Assembly: GCA_022822905.1 (NCBI GenBank)
Contig: JAJDYE010000019.1
Coordinates: 1-41,369 of the forward strand
Length of the DNA stretch: 41,369 nucleotides
Source of the DNA: Acidimicrobiia bacterium
Lineage (GTDB): Bacteria; Actinomycetota; Acidimicrobiia; Acidimicrobiales; Bin134
Direction: 5' to 3'
Positions 15,247 through 23,133 of this stretch are shown piece after piece; the first letter of the stretch is position 1, and each line of letters opens with the position of its first letter. The notes beneath the pieces are model-generated. The model was not told where the DNA came from. It saw only the letters and a list, made by a program, of their open reading frames with translations, and did no database searches. A program made the translations under genes and the position numbers.

Positions 15247-16124
15247 AGTCCGAGCCGGTCATCAGGAGTGGGACGGGCACCTCGGATCCAGTTCTCGGCG
15301 GCCTGCCGGGACTTGCCCTCGGCCTGCACACCCACCAACTCCAGCAACCCTTGGCCAGTACCCACGCAGGCGCCGTCCATCTGCCCTGGTGGAAGGGAAC
15401 CTTCGATGGTACGAGCCTCCCAGACCTTGAGAGTCTTGCCCCTCCACATAGTCCACGCCCCGCCTACCCGGACTTGCCGGTGCAAGTGCTCCGCAGGCTG
15501 CCCCCAGTCGAGGCGGAGCTCGTCTCGGGTGATTTTGGCGGCGTAGACCGGCTCGCCCTCCTGGGGTGCTGGTGCACCAAGGCCCTCATTCAGGGCATCC
15601 ACGAGCATTGGAGCCGCGATTTCCACCAATTCGGCCCGCAGCGCCTCGGCCGTGATGTCGGGCCCAATGGGGACCTCGACTCGACGGTAGACCCGGCCGG
15701 TATCCAGACCCTCAGCCACCTCCATCAGGCACACCCCGGTGGTCTGGTCTCCAGCCAGGATGGCCCGTTCCACGGGGGCCGCGCCCCGCCAGCGGGGCAG
15801 CAATGAGAAATGGACGTTGACCATGGCCAGCCGATCCAGAACGTGGGGCTTGATGATCTGCCCGAAGGCCACCACCACGCCCAAGTCCGCATCAGCGCCC
15901 AGTACATCGTCCACATCGGAGGAAACCGGGATGCCCAGGTCTTGGGCGACGGCCCTTACCGGGCTGGGAGTGGGCGCTGCCCGCCGGCCTCGGCGTTTGT
16001 CGGGGCGGGTCACGGCCAATGCCATATCGAAACCAGCCGAGGCCAGCTCATTCAGAAAGGGCACCGACTCGCGAGGAGTGCCGAGGAAGACGAGCCGGCG
16101 GATTTTCGCCGGCGGGTCGATCAC
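15243..16124 (-). CDS. fmt: methionyl-tRNA formyltransferase
   Basis: Formylates initiator Met-tRNA using 10-formyl-tetrahydrofolate. The catalytic signature is VNVHFSLLPRWRGAAPVERA, with the Asn and His of the N-x-H-SLLP motif, followed by TGVCLMEVAEGLDTG, which has the catalytic Asp. The C-terminal tRNA-binding domain follows from about residue 200. At 293 residues it is a little shorter than E. coli Fmt (315). It overlaps def upstream and rsmB downstream by four bases each, the classical def-fmt-rsmB coupling. Confidence 0.95.
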   Translation of the reverse strand: MIDPPAKIRRLVFLGTPRESVPFLNELASAGFDMALAVTRPDKRRGRRAAPTPSPVRAVAQDLGIPVSSDVDDVLGADADLGVVVAFGQIIKPHVLDRLAMVNVHFSLLPRWRGAAPVERAILAGDQTTGVCLMEVAEGLDTGRVYRRVEVPIGPDITAEALRAELVEIAAPMLVDALNEGLGAPAPQEGEPVYAAKITRDELRLDWGQPAEHLHRQVRVGGAWTMWRGKTLKVWEARTIEGSLPPGQMDGACVGTGQGLLELVGVQAEGKSRQAAENWIRGARPTPDDRLGL

Positions 16125-16654
16125 GGCAACGACAGCCCGTCGCCGGTGGCAGGAGGACGGCTCGGCCCACTCATCGCCCGCTCTCGGAGAATGCGCTTGG
16201 CCTCCCGGCGCTGATCCTCGTCCAGGTAGTCGAGCAGGATCTTGCCCTCTAAGTGGTCCAGCTCGTGCTGGAACAGGCGAGCCTCGAGGTCCTCGGCCTC
16301 AAGGGTGACCTCGTTGCCGTCCAAGTCATAGGCCTTCAGGTGGATGCTGCGGGGACGGACGATCTCCCACGACAGCTCAGGCACCGACAGGCAGCCCTCG
16401 TTGTAGGTCCACTCGCCGTCGCTCTCGGTGATCTCGGGGTTGACCAAGACGCCGCGACCGTCGCCAAAGTCGTACACGAAGAACCGCTGCGACACCCCCA
16501 CCTGCGGGGCAGCCAGTCCGATGCCGGGAGCCTCGTACATGGCGGTGAACATCTCTTCGCACAGATCGGCCATGGCCCCGTCGATGTCGGTCACGTCTTC
16601 AGCCACGCGCCGCAAAACCGGGTCGCCATACACCCGTATCCGCAGTGGGGCCAT
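16121..16654 (-). CDS. def: peptide deformylase
   Basis: Removes the formyl group from nascent N-terminal methionine. All three metal-site motifs are seen: GIGLAAPQVG (motif I), EGCLSVP (motif II, the metal Cys) and QHELDHLEGKILLD (motif III, HExxH). Length 177 is normal. The ATG at 16654 is back-to-back with the divergent methyltransferase gene, leaving only about 22 bases between their starts, so the promoters must overlap the coding regions. The stop overlaps the fmt start by four bases. Confidence 0.95.
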   Translation of the reverse strand: MAPLRIRVYGDPVLRRVAEDVTDIDGAMADLCEEMFTAMYEAPGIGLAAPQVGVSQRFFVYDFGDGRGVLVNPEITESDGEWTYNEGCLSVPELSWEIVRPRSIHLKAYDLDGNEVTLEAEDLEARLFQHELDHLEGKILLDYLDEDQRREAKRILRERAMSGPSRPPATGDGLSLP

Positions 16655-16676
16655 GAAAGCAGGTTACCGTCAAACC

Positions 16677-17279
16677 GTGGGCGACTCGCACTACTACAGC
16701 GCCTCACCCGGCGGGAAACGACGGCCGGGAACGGTCGGTTTACGGGTGGGCGATCTGGATGTGGAGCTGGCCACCGACCGGGGAGTGTTCGCTGCCGACG
16801 AGGTGGACTGGGGCACCCGATATCTCCTGGCCGAGGGCCCCCGCCCGCCCCAAAGTGGCGCGTTGCTGGATTTGGGCTGCGGATACGGCCCGATCGCAGT
16901 GGCGCTGAGCCTATGGGCACCTCAGGCACCACTGTGGGCCATTGACGTGAACTCCCGGGCCTTGGAGCTGTGCCGGGCCAACTTGGACCGCCATGGCCGC
17001 CCTGACGCCACGGTGTGCCATCCCGACGAAGTGCCCCCTGACATGCGATTTGCCGCCATTTACTCCAATCCGCCCATCCGCATCGGTAAAGCCGCCCTCC
17101 ACGAGGTGCTGGCGAATTGGCTGGGCCGGCTAGCCGACGAGGGCCAGGCCTACCTGGTGGTGAACAAGAACTTGGGCTCCGATTCCCTAGCCCGCTGGCT
17201 CAACCAAGAAGGCTGGCCCACCACCCGGCTCAGCTCCCGCCGCGGCTACCGAATCCTGGAGGTTCAACCGCAAACCTGA
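16677..17279 (+). CDS. RsmC-like class I SAM methyltransferase (MTS domain)
   Basis: A 200-residue 'methyltransferase small' protein. Visible motifs are ALLDLGCGYGPIAVALSL (SAM motif I), WAIDVNSRALELCRANL (motif II acidic residue) and YSNPPIRIGK, the NPP[IF]R/H motif IV of guanine-N2 methyltransferases such as RsmC/RlmG. The opening DSHYYSASP is typical of the single-domain actinobacterial type. The start chosen is GTG at 16677, though ATG 16653 is in frame and overlaps the divergent def start. Likely target is 16S rRNA guanine, but the substrate cannot be proven from sequence. It interrupts the usual priA-def adjacency. Confidence 0.85.
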   Translation: MGDSHYYSASPGGKRRPGTVGLRVGDLDVELATDRGVFAADEVDWGTRYLLAEGPRPPQSGALLDLGCGYGPIAVALSLWAPQAPLWAIDVNSRALELCRANLDRHGRPDATVCHPDEVPPDMRFAAIYSNPPIRIGKAALHEVLANWLGRLADEGQAYLVVNKNLGSDSLARWLNQEGWPTTRLSSRRGYRILEVQPQT

Positions 17280-17354
17280 GCCAAATGGCCGTGTCCCCGG
17301 GATATAGTGAGAAGGCTTCCCCCGAGGCACATCCAGCAGGAAAGACATACGAAT

Positions 17355-17573
17355 ATGGATGTCACAACAACTGTCATGCTGAGCGTCTATGGGGCGAGCA
17401 TTGTCAGCATCGTGGGTTTCTATCTGCGGCGCATCGAACAGCGCCTCGACAGCCTTGAGGCCAGCTTGAATCGCTCCATCGAGCGCATAGACAACAAATT
17501 CGAGCGTACCGACGACAGGCTGAACAGCTACGGGGAGCGGATTTCGACCGTGGAGGGTCGCACCCTCGACTAG
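17355..17573 (+). CDS. small membrane-anchored coiled-coil protein (72 aa)
   Basis: Starting at ATG 17355 behind AGGAAAG, the protein opens with one membrane segment (TTVMLSVYGASIVSIVGFYL), followed by a heptad-patterned helical tail (RRIEQRLDSLEASLNRSIER, then DNKFERTDDRLNSYGERI). This is a single-pass protein with a cytoplasmic coiled coil; no family is recognised. It follows the methyltransferase gene by 75 bases and converges on priA, overlapping its last codons by four bases. Confidence 0.6.
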   Translation: MDVTTTVMLSVYGASIVSIVGFYLRRIEQRLDSLEASLNRSIERIDNKFERTDDRLNSYGERISTVEGRTLD

Positions 17574-19282
17574 ATCGCTCTGATGGGGTCGACGTCGATA
17601 CGGAGGCGGCCGGTTGGGCGTTCTACAGCGGCAAGGGCATCACAAAGGGTGTCGTAATCGGGGGCCCGCAAGAAGAACTGACCGCTGGGGTCGGGGGCGA
17701 CCTGGACGCCCAGCGGAGTGCCGAAGCGCTCCATGAATTCCCCGGAGACCGGCCCGGAAACCACCGCGATGGCCCCATAGGGAGGCAGGCTCAACTCTTG
17801 GCGGCGGTCTCGCTCCATTCGGGCCAAAAGAGCCGGATCGGCCTGGAGCGCGGCCTGCACAACGGGGTCGTCGGGCATGCGAGTTTGCAGCACGATCTTT
17901 CCCCCCTCGTCACGGGGGCCAGTGATTCGGGCTGCTCGGGCGATGAGGGCCAGGGCCTGCTCCCGAGCTCGGAATCGGGGGGCCAGCAATTCCTGGTCCA
18001 ACTCCAAGAAAGCGACCACATCGAACGGTCGGCCCAAATGCAGCACCGCCTCGGTGCCCACCACCACTCTCGCGGTGGGTGGGCCGACATACCCGCTGCT
18101 GGTGACCTCGGCCACGGGAGTGCGAACCAGCGCCTCCACCTCCTCGCGGACCCGCTTGATACCGGCCCGCAGGTTGCGCATCTTGGTGCTGCCGCACTCC
18201 GCGCATACGGTCGGGCGAACGTGCCCGGCCGAACGGCACTTCATGCCCTTGTCCTCGGTCTGGACCATGGACGACCCGCACTCGGTACACACCGCTAGCT
18301 CCCCGCAGAGCTGACAGGCCAGCAGCAGAGAGCGGCCCCGGCGGTTAAGCACACAGGCCACTCGGCCGCCGTCGCGCAGGGCCTGCACCAGCGCCGGGGA
18401 GTACAGCCCGGCCCGGCCCGGGTCCTCGCTGCGGCGGTCCGCCACCTCAACCTGCGGCCAGCTGTCGCTCTCGACGCCCGGGGAAGGGCGCATGACACGC
18501 CGGGATCGCAAAGCCTCCAGGCTGGGAACCGGCGACAGCAGCACGCAGGGCACACCGGCTCGACGAGCCCGCTCCACCGCCACGTCCCGGCCGCTCCAGG
18601 TGGGGGCTGCCTCGGAGCGAAACGACTCGTCGTGTTCGTCGATCACCAGCACCGCGGCCAGATTGGGCGCCGGGGCCCAAGCCGCCGACATGGTGCCCAC
18701 CACCGTCGCTCCCGCCGCTGCCGCCGCCCAGCCATCGGGATAGCGGGCAGCCCAGGCGCCCTCTCGCTGCAACTGCCGGGCCAGCCCGTCGGCGCGGTCG
18801 TGGTCGGGTACCAGGATCAGCGCTTGTCCCCGGGCCGCAGCGGCCATAGCAATGGGCAGCAGATCGTCTGATGGCCCGTGGCGCACCGTGCGGCCCTCGT
18901 CCTCGAACAGATCGGCATAGTGGCCCGTGGACGCCAGTCGGCTGCGCCGCGGACGGGACAGTGCGGCCACCATGCGGGGTGGGGAGGCAGTTCGGAGAAA
19001 GTGCACCCGGCGCCCAGCCCAGCGCCATGCGGCCCACTGGCTGAGGTCGATCAGGTCACGGCTCGGCCCCATCCCGCTAAGCTTGGCCAGCGGAGCCAGA
19101 TCGACCCCCTCGGGAGCCTCTGCGTTCACCTCTGTGATCCAGCCCCCCACCCGGCGGCCGTGCAGCGCCACCCGCACCATGGATCCCACCCCGAATCGGG
19201 GATCGTCAGCCCAGCCGTCGGGAACTGAGTAGGTGAACTCGCGGTCTACTGCTGCAACGTCGGGGAGGACCCAAACGTTCAA
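17570..19282 (-). CDS. priA: primosomal protein N' (PriA), actinobacterial form without helicase motif I
   Basis: PriA directs DnaB reloading at stalled forks. This 570-residue protein keeps the N-terminal 3'-DNA-binding domain (MNVWVLPDVAAVDREFTYSV), the LILVPDHDRADGLARQLQ region, LNRRGRSLLLACQLCGELAVC zinc region and the C-terminal domain. The Walker A lysine motif is absent, and the DExH box reads IDEHDES. Loss of helicase activity is usual for actinobacterial PriA. The zinc ligands are also incomplete: CQLC and CTEC are present, but the third pair reads CRSAG and lacks a Cys, with CAEC following. It lies 10 bases downstream of metK. Confidence 0.88.
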   Translation of the reverse strand: MNVWVLPDVAAVDREFTYSVPDGWADDPRFGVGSMVRVALHGRRVGGWITEVNAEAPEGVDLAPLAKLSGMGPSRDLIDLSQWAAWRWAGRRVHFLRTASPPRMVAALSRPRRSRLASTGHYADLFEDEGRTVRHGPSDDLLPIAMAAAARGQALILVPDHDRADGLARQLQREGAWAARYPDGWAAAAAGATVVGTMSAAWAPAPNLAAVLVIDEHDESFRSEAAPTWSGRDVAVERARRAGVPCVLLSPVPSLEALRSRRVMRPSPGVESDSWPQVEVADRRSEDPGRAGLYSPALVQALRDGGRVACVLNRRGRSLLLACQLCGELAVCTECGSSMVQTEDKGMKCRSAGHVRPTVCAECGSTKMRNLRAGIKRVREEVEALVRTPVAEVTSSGYVGPPTARVVVGTEAVLHLGRPFDVVAFLELDQELLAPRFRAREQALALIARAARITGPRDEGGKIVLQTRMPDDPVVQAALQADPALLARMERDRRQELSLPPYGAIAVVSGPVSGEFMERFGTPLGVQVAPDPSGQFFLRAPDYDTLCDALAAVERPTGRLRIDVDPIRAI

Positions 19283-19292
19283 GAGGCCGTGG

Positions 19293-20468
19293 TCAGAGCC
19301 CCAGAGCCGAGCGCAGGTCGTCCACCCGGTTGGTGCGCTCCCAGGTGAACGTGCTCTCGGGGCTGCGGCCGAAGTGGCCGTAGGCTGCCGTGTTCCGGTA
19401 GATCGGCCGCAGCAACTCCAGGTCCCGGATGATGGCCGCCGGCCGCAGATCGAAGATCTCGCTCACCTGATGGCTGATCTTGGCCGGATCCACCGTCTCG
19501 GTGCCGAAGGTTTCCACCATTACCGACACCGGCCGTGCGATGCCGATGGCATAGGACACTTGCACCTCGCAGCGGGAAGCCGCTCCGGCAGCCACTACGT
19601 TCTTGGCCACCCAGCGGGCGGCGTAGGCCGCCGAGCGGTCCACCTTGCTGGGGTCTTTGCCAGAGAAGGCGCCCCCGCCGTGGCGGGCCATGCCCCCGTA
19701 GGTGTCCACGATGATCTTGCGCCCGGTGAGTCCCGCGTCGGCCACTGGCCCGCCCCTCACGAACTTCCCGGTGGGGTTCACCAGCACTTCGTAGTGGTCG
19801 TCGCGGAACTGCTCGGGAACCACCGGGTCGATGACCTGCTCTTTGAGGTCGTCTTTCATCTCCTTGAGGTCGGTTCCGTCGCGATGGTGAGCCGACATCA
19901 GCACAGTGCTCAAACCCACTGCCTTGGTCCCCTCGTATTCGAACGTCACCTGGCTCTTGCCGTCGGGCCGCAGATAGGGCACCGTGCCCGACCGGCGAAC
20001 TTCGGTCAGGCGCTCCACCATCCGGTGGGCGATGTGGATGGGCAGCGGCATCAGCTCGGGGGTCTCGTCGCAGGCGAACCCGAACATCATCCCCTGGTCG
20101 CCGGCCCCCTGCTCCAACGGATCGAGCCGGTCGACTCCCTGGGCAATGTCAGGAGACTGGTCGTCGATGGACACCATCACGCCGCAGGTGTTGCCGTCGA
20201 AGCCGTAGTCTTCCCGGTCGTAGCCGATCCCGGTGATGGTGTCGCGCACCACCCGGGGGATGTCGATATAGCCGTCGGTGGAGATCTCCCCAGCCACCAC
20301 CACCAAACCGGTGGTCACCAGAGTCTCACACGCCACCCGGCTGCCGATATCCACCTCAAGGAGGGCATCCAGCACCCCGTCGGATATCTGGTCGGCGATC
20401 TTGTCGGGGTGACCACCGGTGACTGACTCAGACGTGAAGCGGTACCGGCCATTTGACCCTTGGCTCAT
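19293..20468 (-). CDS. metK: S-adenosylmethionine synthetase
   Basis: Makes SAM from ATP and methionine. The opening [20 protein letters not shown] is the family's first signature, with [19 protein letters not shown] as the second. The length, 391 residues, is normal. It sits 8 bases downstream of coaBC and 10 bases upstream of priA, with no room for a SAM riboswitch; regulation is presumably from the operon promoter before mihF or rpoZ. Confidence 0.97.
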   Translation of the reverse strand: MSQGSNGRYRFTSESVTGGHPDKIADQISDGVLDALLEVDIGSRVACETLVTTGLVVVAGEISTDGYIDIPRVVRDTITGIGYDREDYGFDGNTCGVMVSIDDQSPDIAQGVDRLDPLEQGAGDQGMMFGFACDETPELMPLPIHIAHRMVERLTEVRRSGTVPYLRPDGKSQVTFEYEGTKAVGLSTVLMSAHHRDGTDLKEMKDDLKEQVIDPVVPEQFRDDHYEVLVNPTGKFVRGGPVADAGLTGRKIIVDTYGGMARHGGGAFSGKDPSKVDRSAAYAARWVAKNVVAAGAASRCEVQVSYAIGIARPVSVMVETFGTETVDPAKISHQVSEIFDLRPAAIIRDLELLRPIYRNTAAYGHFGRSPESTFTWERTNRVDDLRSALGL

Positions 20469-20476
20469 TGATTCTC

Positions 20477-21733
20477 CTAGCGGACGTTGGCTCGACCGTC
20501 GCGGTCGGCTACCACGAGGTCGAGAACGGCTTGGGCCACCTGGCGCTTGGAGCGCAGTCCAACCGAGTGGGCCCGGCCATCGGAAGCTAGCACCAGCACC
20601 TCGTTGGTGTCGTGCGCAAAACCGGCGTTTTCGGCGGTCACATCATTGGCCACGATGTAGTCGGCGCCCTTGCCGTTCAGCTTGGCCGCCGCATTGTCGG
20701 CCACATCGCAGGTCTCAGCGGCAAAACCGATCAGGATCTGGCCCTCAGGCTTGGACGCCCCCAGTGAGGCCAGGATGTCAGGGGTGGGCTCCAACTCGAT
20801 AACCGGCACCCCATCGCGCTTCTTGAGTTTCACGCCAGCAGGATCCACCGGCCGGAAATCGGCCACTGCCGCGGCCATGATCACCACGTCGGCCTCTTTG
20901 GCGGCTTCGGCAGTGGCTGTCGCCATCTCCTCCGCGGTGTCCACCCTTACCTCTGTGATCCCTGGCATCCCTGTGACCCCTGGCGCCACACTCGCACCCA
21001 GGGAACTAGGACGGTCCACGGTGGTGACGATGGTCACCGAGGCGCCCCGACCAGCGGCCTCCTCGGCGAAGGCGTAGCCCTGCTTGCCCGAGGAATGGTT
21101 CCCGATATAGCGCACCGGGTCGATGGGCTCCCGGGTACCCCCCGCCGTGACCACCACCGACAAGCCAGCCATATCAGAGCGTTTCTCGCCGACATCGAGT
21201 ACCCGGCTCACCGCAGACAGGATGTCGGCCGGCGAGCTGAGGCGTCCAGCACCCTCGTCGCCTCCCGCCAAGCGTCCCGACTCAGGACCCACGATGTGGA
21301 CACCCCGTTCGACCAGCGTGGCGATGTTGTGCGCCACCGCGGGGTGCTCCCACATCTCGGTGTGCATGGCCGGACAGACCACCACCGGAGCCCGGGTGGC
21401 GATGAGCGTGGCAGTCAGCAGGTCTGAGCTGATTCCGGCGGCATAGGCGCCGATCACCCGGGCGGTGGCCGGGGCCACGAGCACACAGTCGGCCGTCTGG
21501 CCCAAAGTGGTGTGGGGAATGGGGTCGTCTTCGTCGAACAGGCTCATCTGCACCCGCTCTGAGGCCAGCGCGTCGAAGGTGGTGCGGCCCACGAACCGGG
21601 TGGCGCCGTTGGTCAAGACCGGAATGACGTGGGCGCCGGCCTCCATCAGCCGACGGCAGATCTCTACCGCCTTATATGCCGCGATCCCCCCGCTCACGCC
21701 AAGCACGATTCGCTTGCCGGCGAGCGAAGTCAT
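20477..21733 (-). CDS. coaBC: bifunctional phosphopantothenoylcysteine decarboxylase / synthase (coenzyme A biosynthesis)
   Basis: CoaB joins cysteine to 4'-phosphopantothenate, and CoaC decarboxylates the product to 4'-phosphopantetheine. The N-terminal ~185 residues are the flavin-dependent CoaC domain ([54 protein letters not shown]). The C-terminal part is CoaB ([35 protein letters not shown], ending in the [18 protein letters not shown] region). Length 418 is typical. It lies 7 bases downstream of rpoZ and 8 upstream of metK. Confidence 0.95.
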   Translation of the reverse strand: MTSLAGKRIVLGVSGGIAAYKAVEICRRLMEAGAHVIPVLTNGATRFVGRTTFDALASERVQMSLFDEDDPIPHTTLGQTADCVLVAPATARVIGAYAAGISSDLLTATLIATRAPVVVCPAMHTEMWEHPAVAHNIATLVERGVHIVGPESGRLAGGDEGAGRLSSPADILSAVSRVLDVGEKRSDMAGLSVVVTAGGTREPIDPVRYIGNHSSGKQGYAFAEEAAGRGASVTIVTTVDRPSSLGASVAPGVTGMPGITEVRVDTAEEMATATAEAAKEADVVIMAAAVADFRPVDPAGVKLKKRDGVPVIELEPTPDILASLGASKPEGQILIGFAAETCDVADNAAAKLNGKGADYIVANDVTAENAGFAHDTNEVLVLASDGRAHSVGLRSKRQVAQAVLDLVVADRDGRANVR

Positions 21734-21740
21734 GGGTTTG

Positions 21741-22121
21741 TCAGGACGCTGAGTCCAGATCGGCCTCGTCTAGACCAGCGTCATCACCGTCGGCTTGCTC
21801 TAGAGCGGCTTCTTCCAGATTGGCTTCGCCTGTGGGAATCATGGAATCGGCCAACAAGTCCTCTTCGGTGACCTCGGGAGGATCAGTGGCGATGATCTTG
21901 TCGGACGCGATCTCCTCGAAGGCAATCGACAGGGGTTTGCGGGACATGGTCAACACCTGGGGAGGCACCATCGCGCCCAAGCCCTCGCCGAGCTGGCCGA
22001 AATAGGAGTTGATCTGGCAGGCCCGCAGCGCTCCCAGCGTTACCAAGCGGAACTTGGAATCGGTGCGGCCCAAGAGCTCCTCAATAGTGGGATACATCAT
22101 GGTGTCGTGTTGTTCAGACAT
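21741..22121 (-). CDS. rpoZ: RNA polymerase omega subunit with acidic C-terminal tail
   Basis: The core (residues ~8-85) reads PTIEELLGRTDSKFRLVTLG, RACQINSYFGQLG and RKPLSIAFEEIASDKI, the conserved omega fold that latches the beta' C-terminus. Omega is usually 80-110 residues; this one has a 35-40-residue extension rich in Asp, Glu and Ala. The position between gmk and coaBC is the conserved actinobacterial one. A TATCAT -10-like box about 30 bases upstream may give it its own promoter, though no good -35 is seen. Confidence 0.9.
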   Translation of the reverse strand: MSEQHDTMMYPTIEELLGRTDSKFRLVTLGALRACQINSYFGQLGEGLGAMVPPQVLTMSRKPLSIAFEEIASDKIIATDPPEVTEEDLLADSMIPTGEANLEEAALEQADGDDAGLDEADLDSAS

Positions 22122-22207
22122 CTGCGCAGCCTTCTTCCAACAAGTCTGGGGAGAGCGGGTAAATGATACCAGGGAAAGATGGGTTAATCGTCATTGTCGA
22201 CCCGCTC

Positions 22208-22738
22208 CTAGCGGGCATTTTCGATGAGGGCGGCAATGGAAGCCACCGCTTCGGCGAGGCTGTCGTTGACAACATGGATCGCGTTGAGCTCGTAGGCCTG
22301 GATTCGCTCGGAGTCGGCCAGCGCCAGCCGCTTGGCGATATGGCTCTCGGAATCGCCCCGGCCCCGCAGCCGGGATTCCTGCTCCGCGGCCGAAGGCGCC
22401 TCGACGAAGATGCACAGAGCCTCAGGACGGCTCTCCCGCACTTGGGCCGCGCCCTGGACGTCGATTTCCAGCAACACGTCGCGGCCCGCGGGGGGATCAG
22501 GCTGGGGCGTTCCGTAGAGATTGCCGGCGATCTCCGCCCACTCCACGAAACCCCCCTCGGCGACTTTGGCCCGAAACTCGGCCTCGTCGGCAAACACATA
22601 GGCAGTTTCCGACTCGCCGGGACGGCGCACCCGCGTCGTCCACGAGCGACTAAGCCAGAGTTTGGGGTCCGCGGCCACCAGCGCGGCCGCGATTGTCCCT
22701 TTGCCGACCCCGCCGGGGCCGGACAAGACGATGATCAG
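22208..22738 (-). CDS. gmk: guanylate kinase, probable CTG start
   Basis: Phosphorylates GMP to GDP. The P-loop GPGGVGKGT, the GMP-binding [12 protein letters not shown] and the [12 protein letters not shown] segment are complete. The first ordinary start codon (TTG at 22726) would cut off most of the first beta strand: the codons just before it encode LIIV, which belongs to the family's 'IIVLSGPSG' strand. A CTG at 22738, 11 bases after the mihF stop, gives the full fold with 176 residues and is taken as the start. No Shine-Dalgarno is visible, so coupled reinitiation after mihF is likely. It follows mihF and precedes rpoZ by 86 bases. Confidence 0.88.
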   Translation of the reverse strand: MIIVLSGPGGVGKGTIAAALVAADPKLWLSRSWTTRVRRPGESETAYVFADEAEFRAKVAEGGFVEWAEIAGNLYGTPQPDPPAGRDVLLEIDVQGAAQVRESRPEALCIFVEAPSAAEQESRLRGRGDSESHIAKRLALADSERIQAYELNAIHVVNDSLAEAVASIAALIENAR

Positions 22739-22749
22739 TGGCTGATCTA

Positions 22750-23067
22750 CTAGTCGCCGCAGCGTGCGAGCAACGAGGCCCGCTGCTGATCGCCCAGCCC
22801 GCGGATGCGGCGACTATCGGCAATGCCGATCTCCTCCATCATCCTGCGGGCCCGAACCTTGCCCATGCCCGGAAGGGATTCCAGGACGGCGAGCACCTTG
22901 GTTCCGGCGACCACGTCATCAGTTTCCGCTTGTGCGAGCAGGTCAGAGAGCGAAATCGACCTCATCTTGAGCTTTTGCTTGACCTCAGCGCGCTTGCGGC
23001 GCACCTCTCCGGCCTTAGCCAACGCCGCCTGGCGCTGCTCTGCTGTCAGTTGTGGGGGTCCTGCCAT
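22750..23067 (-). CDS. mihF: actinobacterial integration host factor (mIHF)
   Basis: A 105-residue nucleoid-associated protein. It has a long basic N-terminal helix ([20 protein letters not shown]), then the S13-like H2TH fold [20 protein letters not shown] followed by [15 protein letters not shown]. It bends DNA without sequence specificity similar to IHF and is confined to Actinobacteria, which supports the placement of the whole window. The start at ATG 23067 has no Shine-Dalgarno; a -10 box ends six bases before it, pointing to leaderless transcription. It leads the gmk-rpoZ-coaBC-metK-priA run. Confidence 0.93.
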   Translation of the reverse strand: MAGPPQLTAEQRQAALAKAGEVRRKRAEVKQKLKMRSISLSDLLAQAETDDVVAGTKVLAVLESLPGMGKVRARRMMEEIGIADSRRIRGLGDQQRASLLARCGD

Positions 23068-23073
23068 TACACC

Positions 23074-23094
23074 ATTGTAGTTTGAACTTCAAGT
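23074..23094 (-). promoter_or_regulatory. candidate mihF promoter (leaderless) with TTGAAGTTCAA palindrome
   Basis: TACAAT occupies 23079-23074 on the minus strand; its end is six bases before the ATG at 23067, the spacing of a leaderless promoter. Immediately upstream is the interrupted palindrome TTGAA-G-TTCAA. The 21-base stretch closely matches the site before rpmI at 10183-10163. A conventional -35 is not apparent. Confidence 0.45.
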
Positions 23095-23133
23095 CTTGTT
23101 GGGGATTTGAGGCCAGCAGCGTGCAGGCACCGG

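Noticed and set aside
19233..20426. 397-codon plus-strand open frame opposite metK
   Set aside because: Shadow of metK codon bias; the translation is His/Val/Gly rich without any family resemblance.
20469..20476. SAM riboswitch before metK
   Set aside because: Only eight bases separate coaBC and metK, so there is no room for an aptamer.
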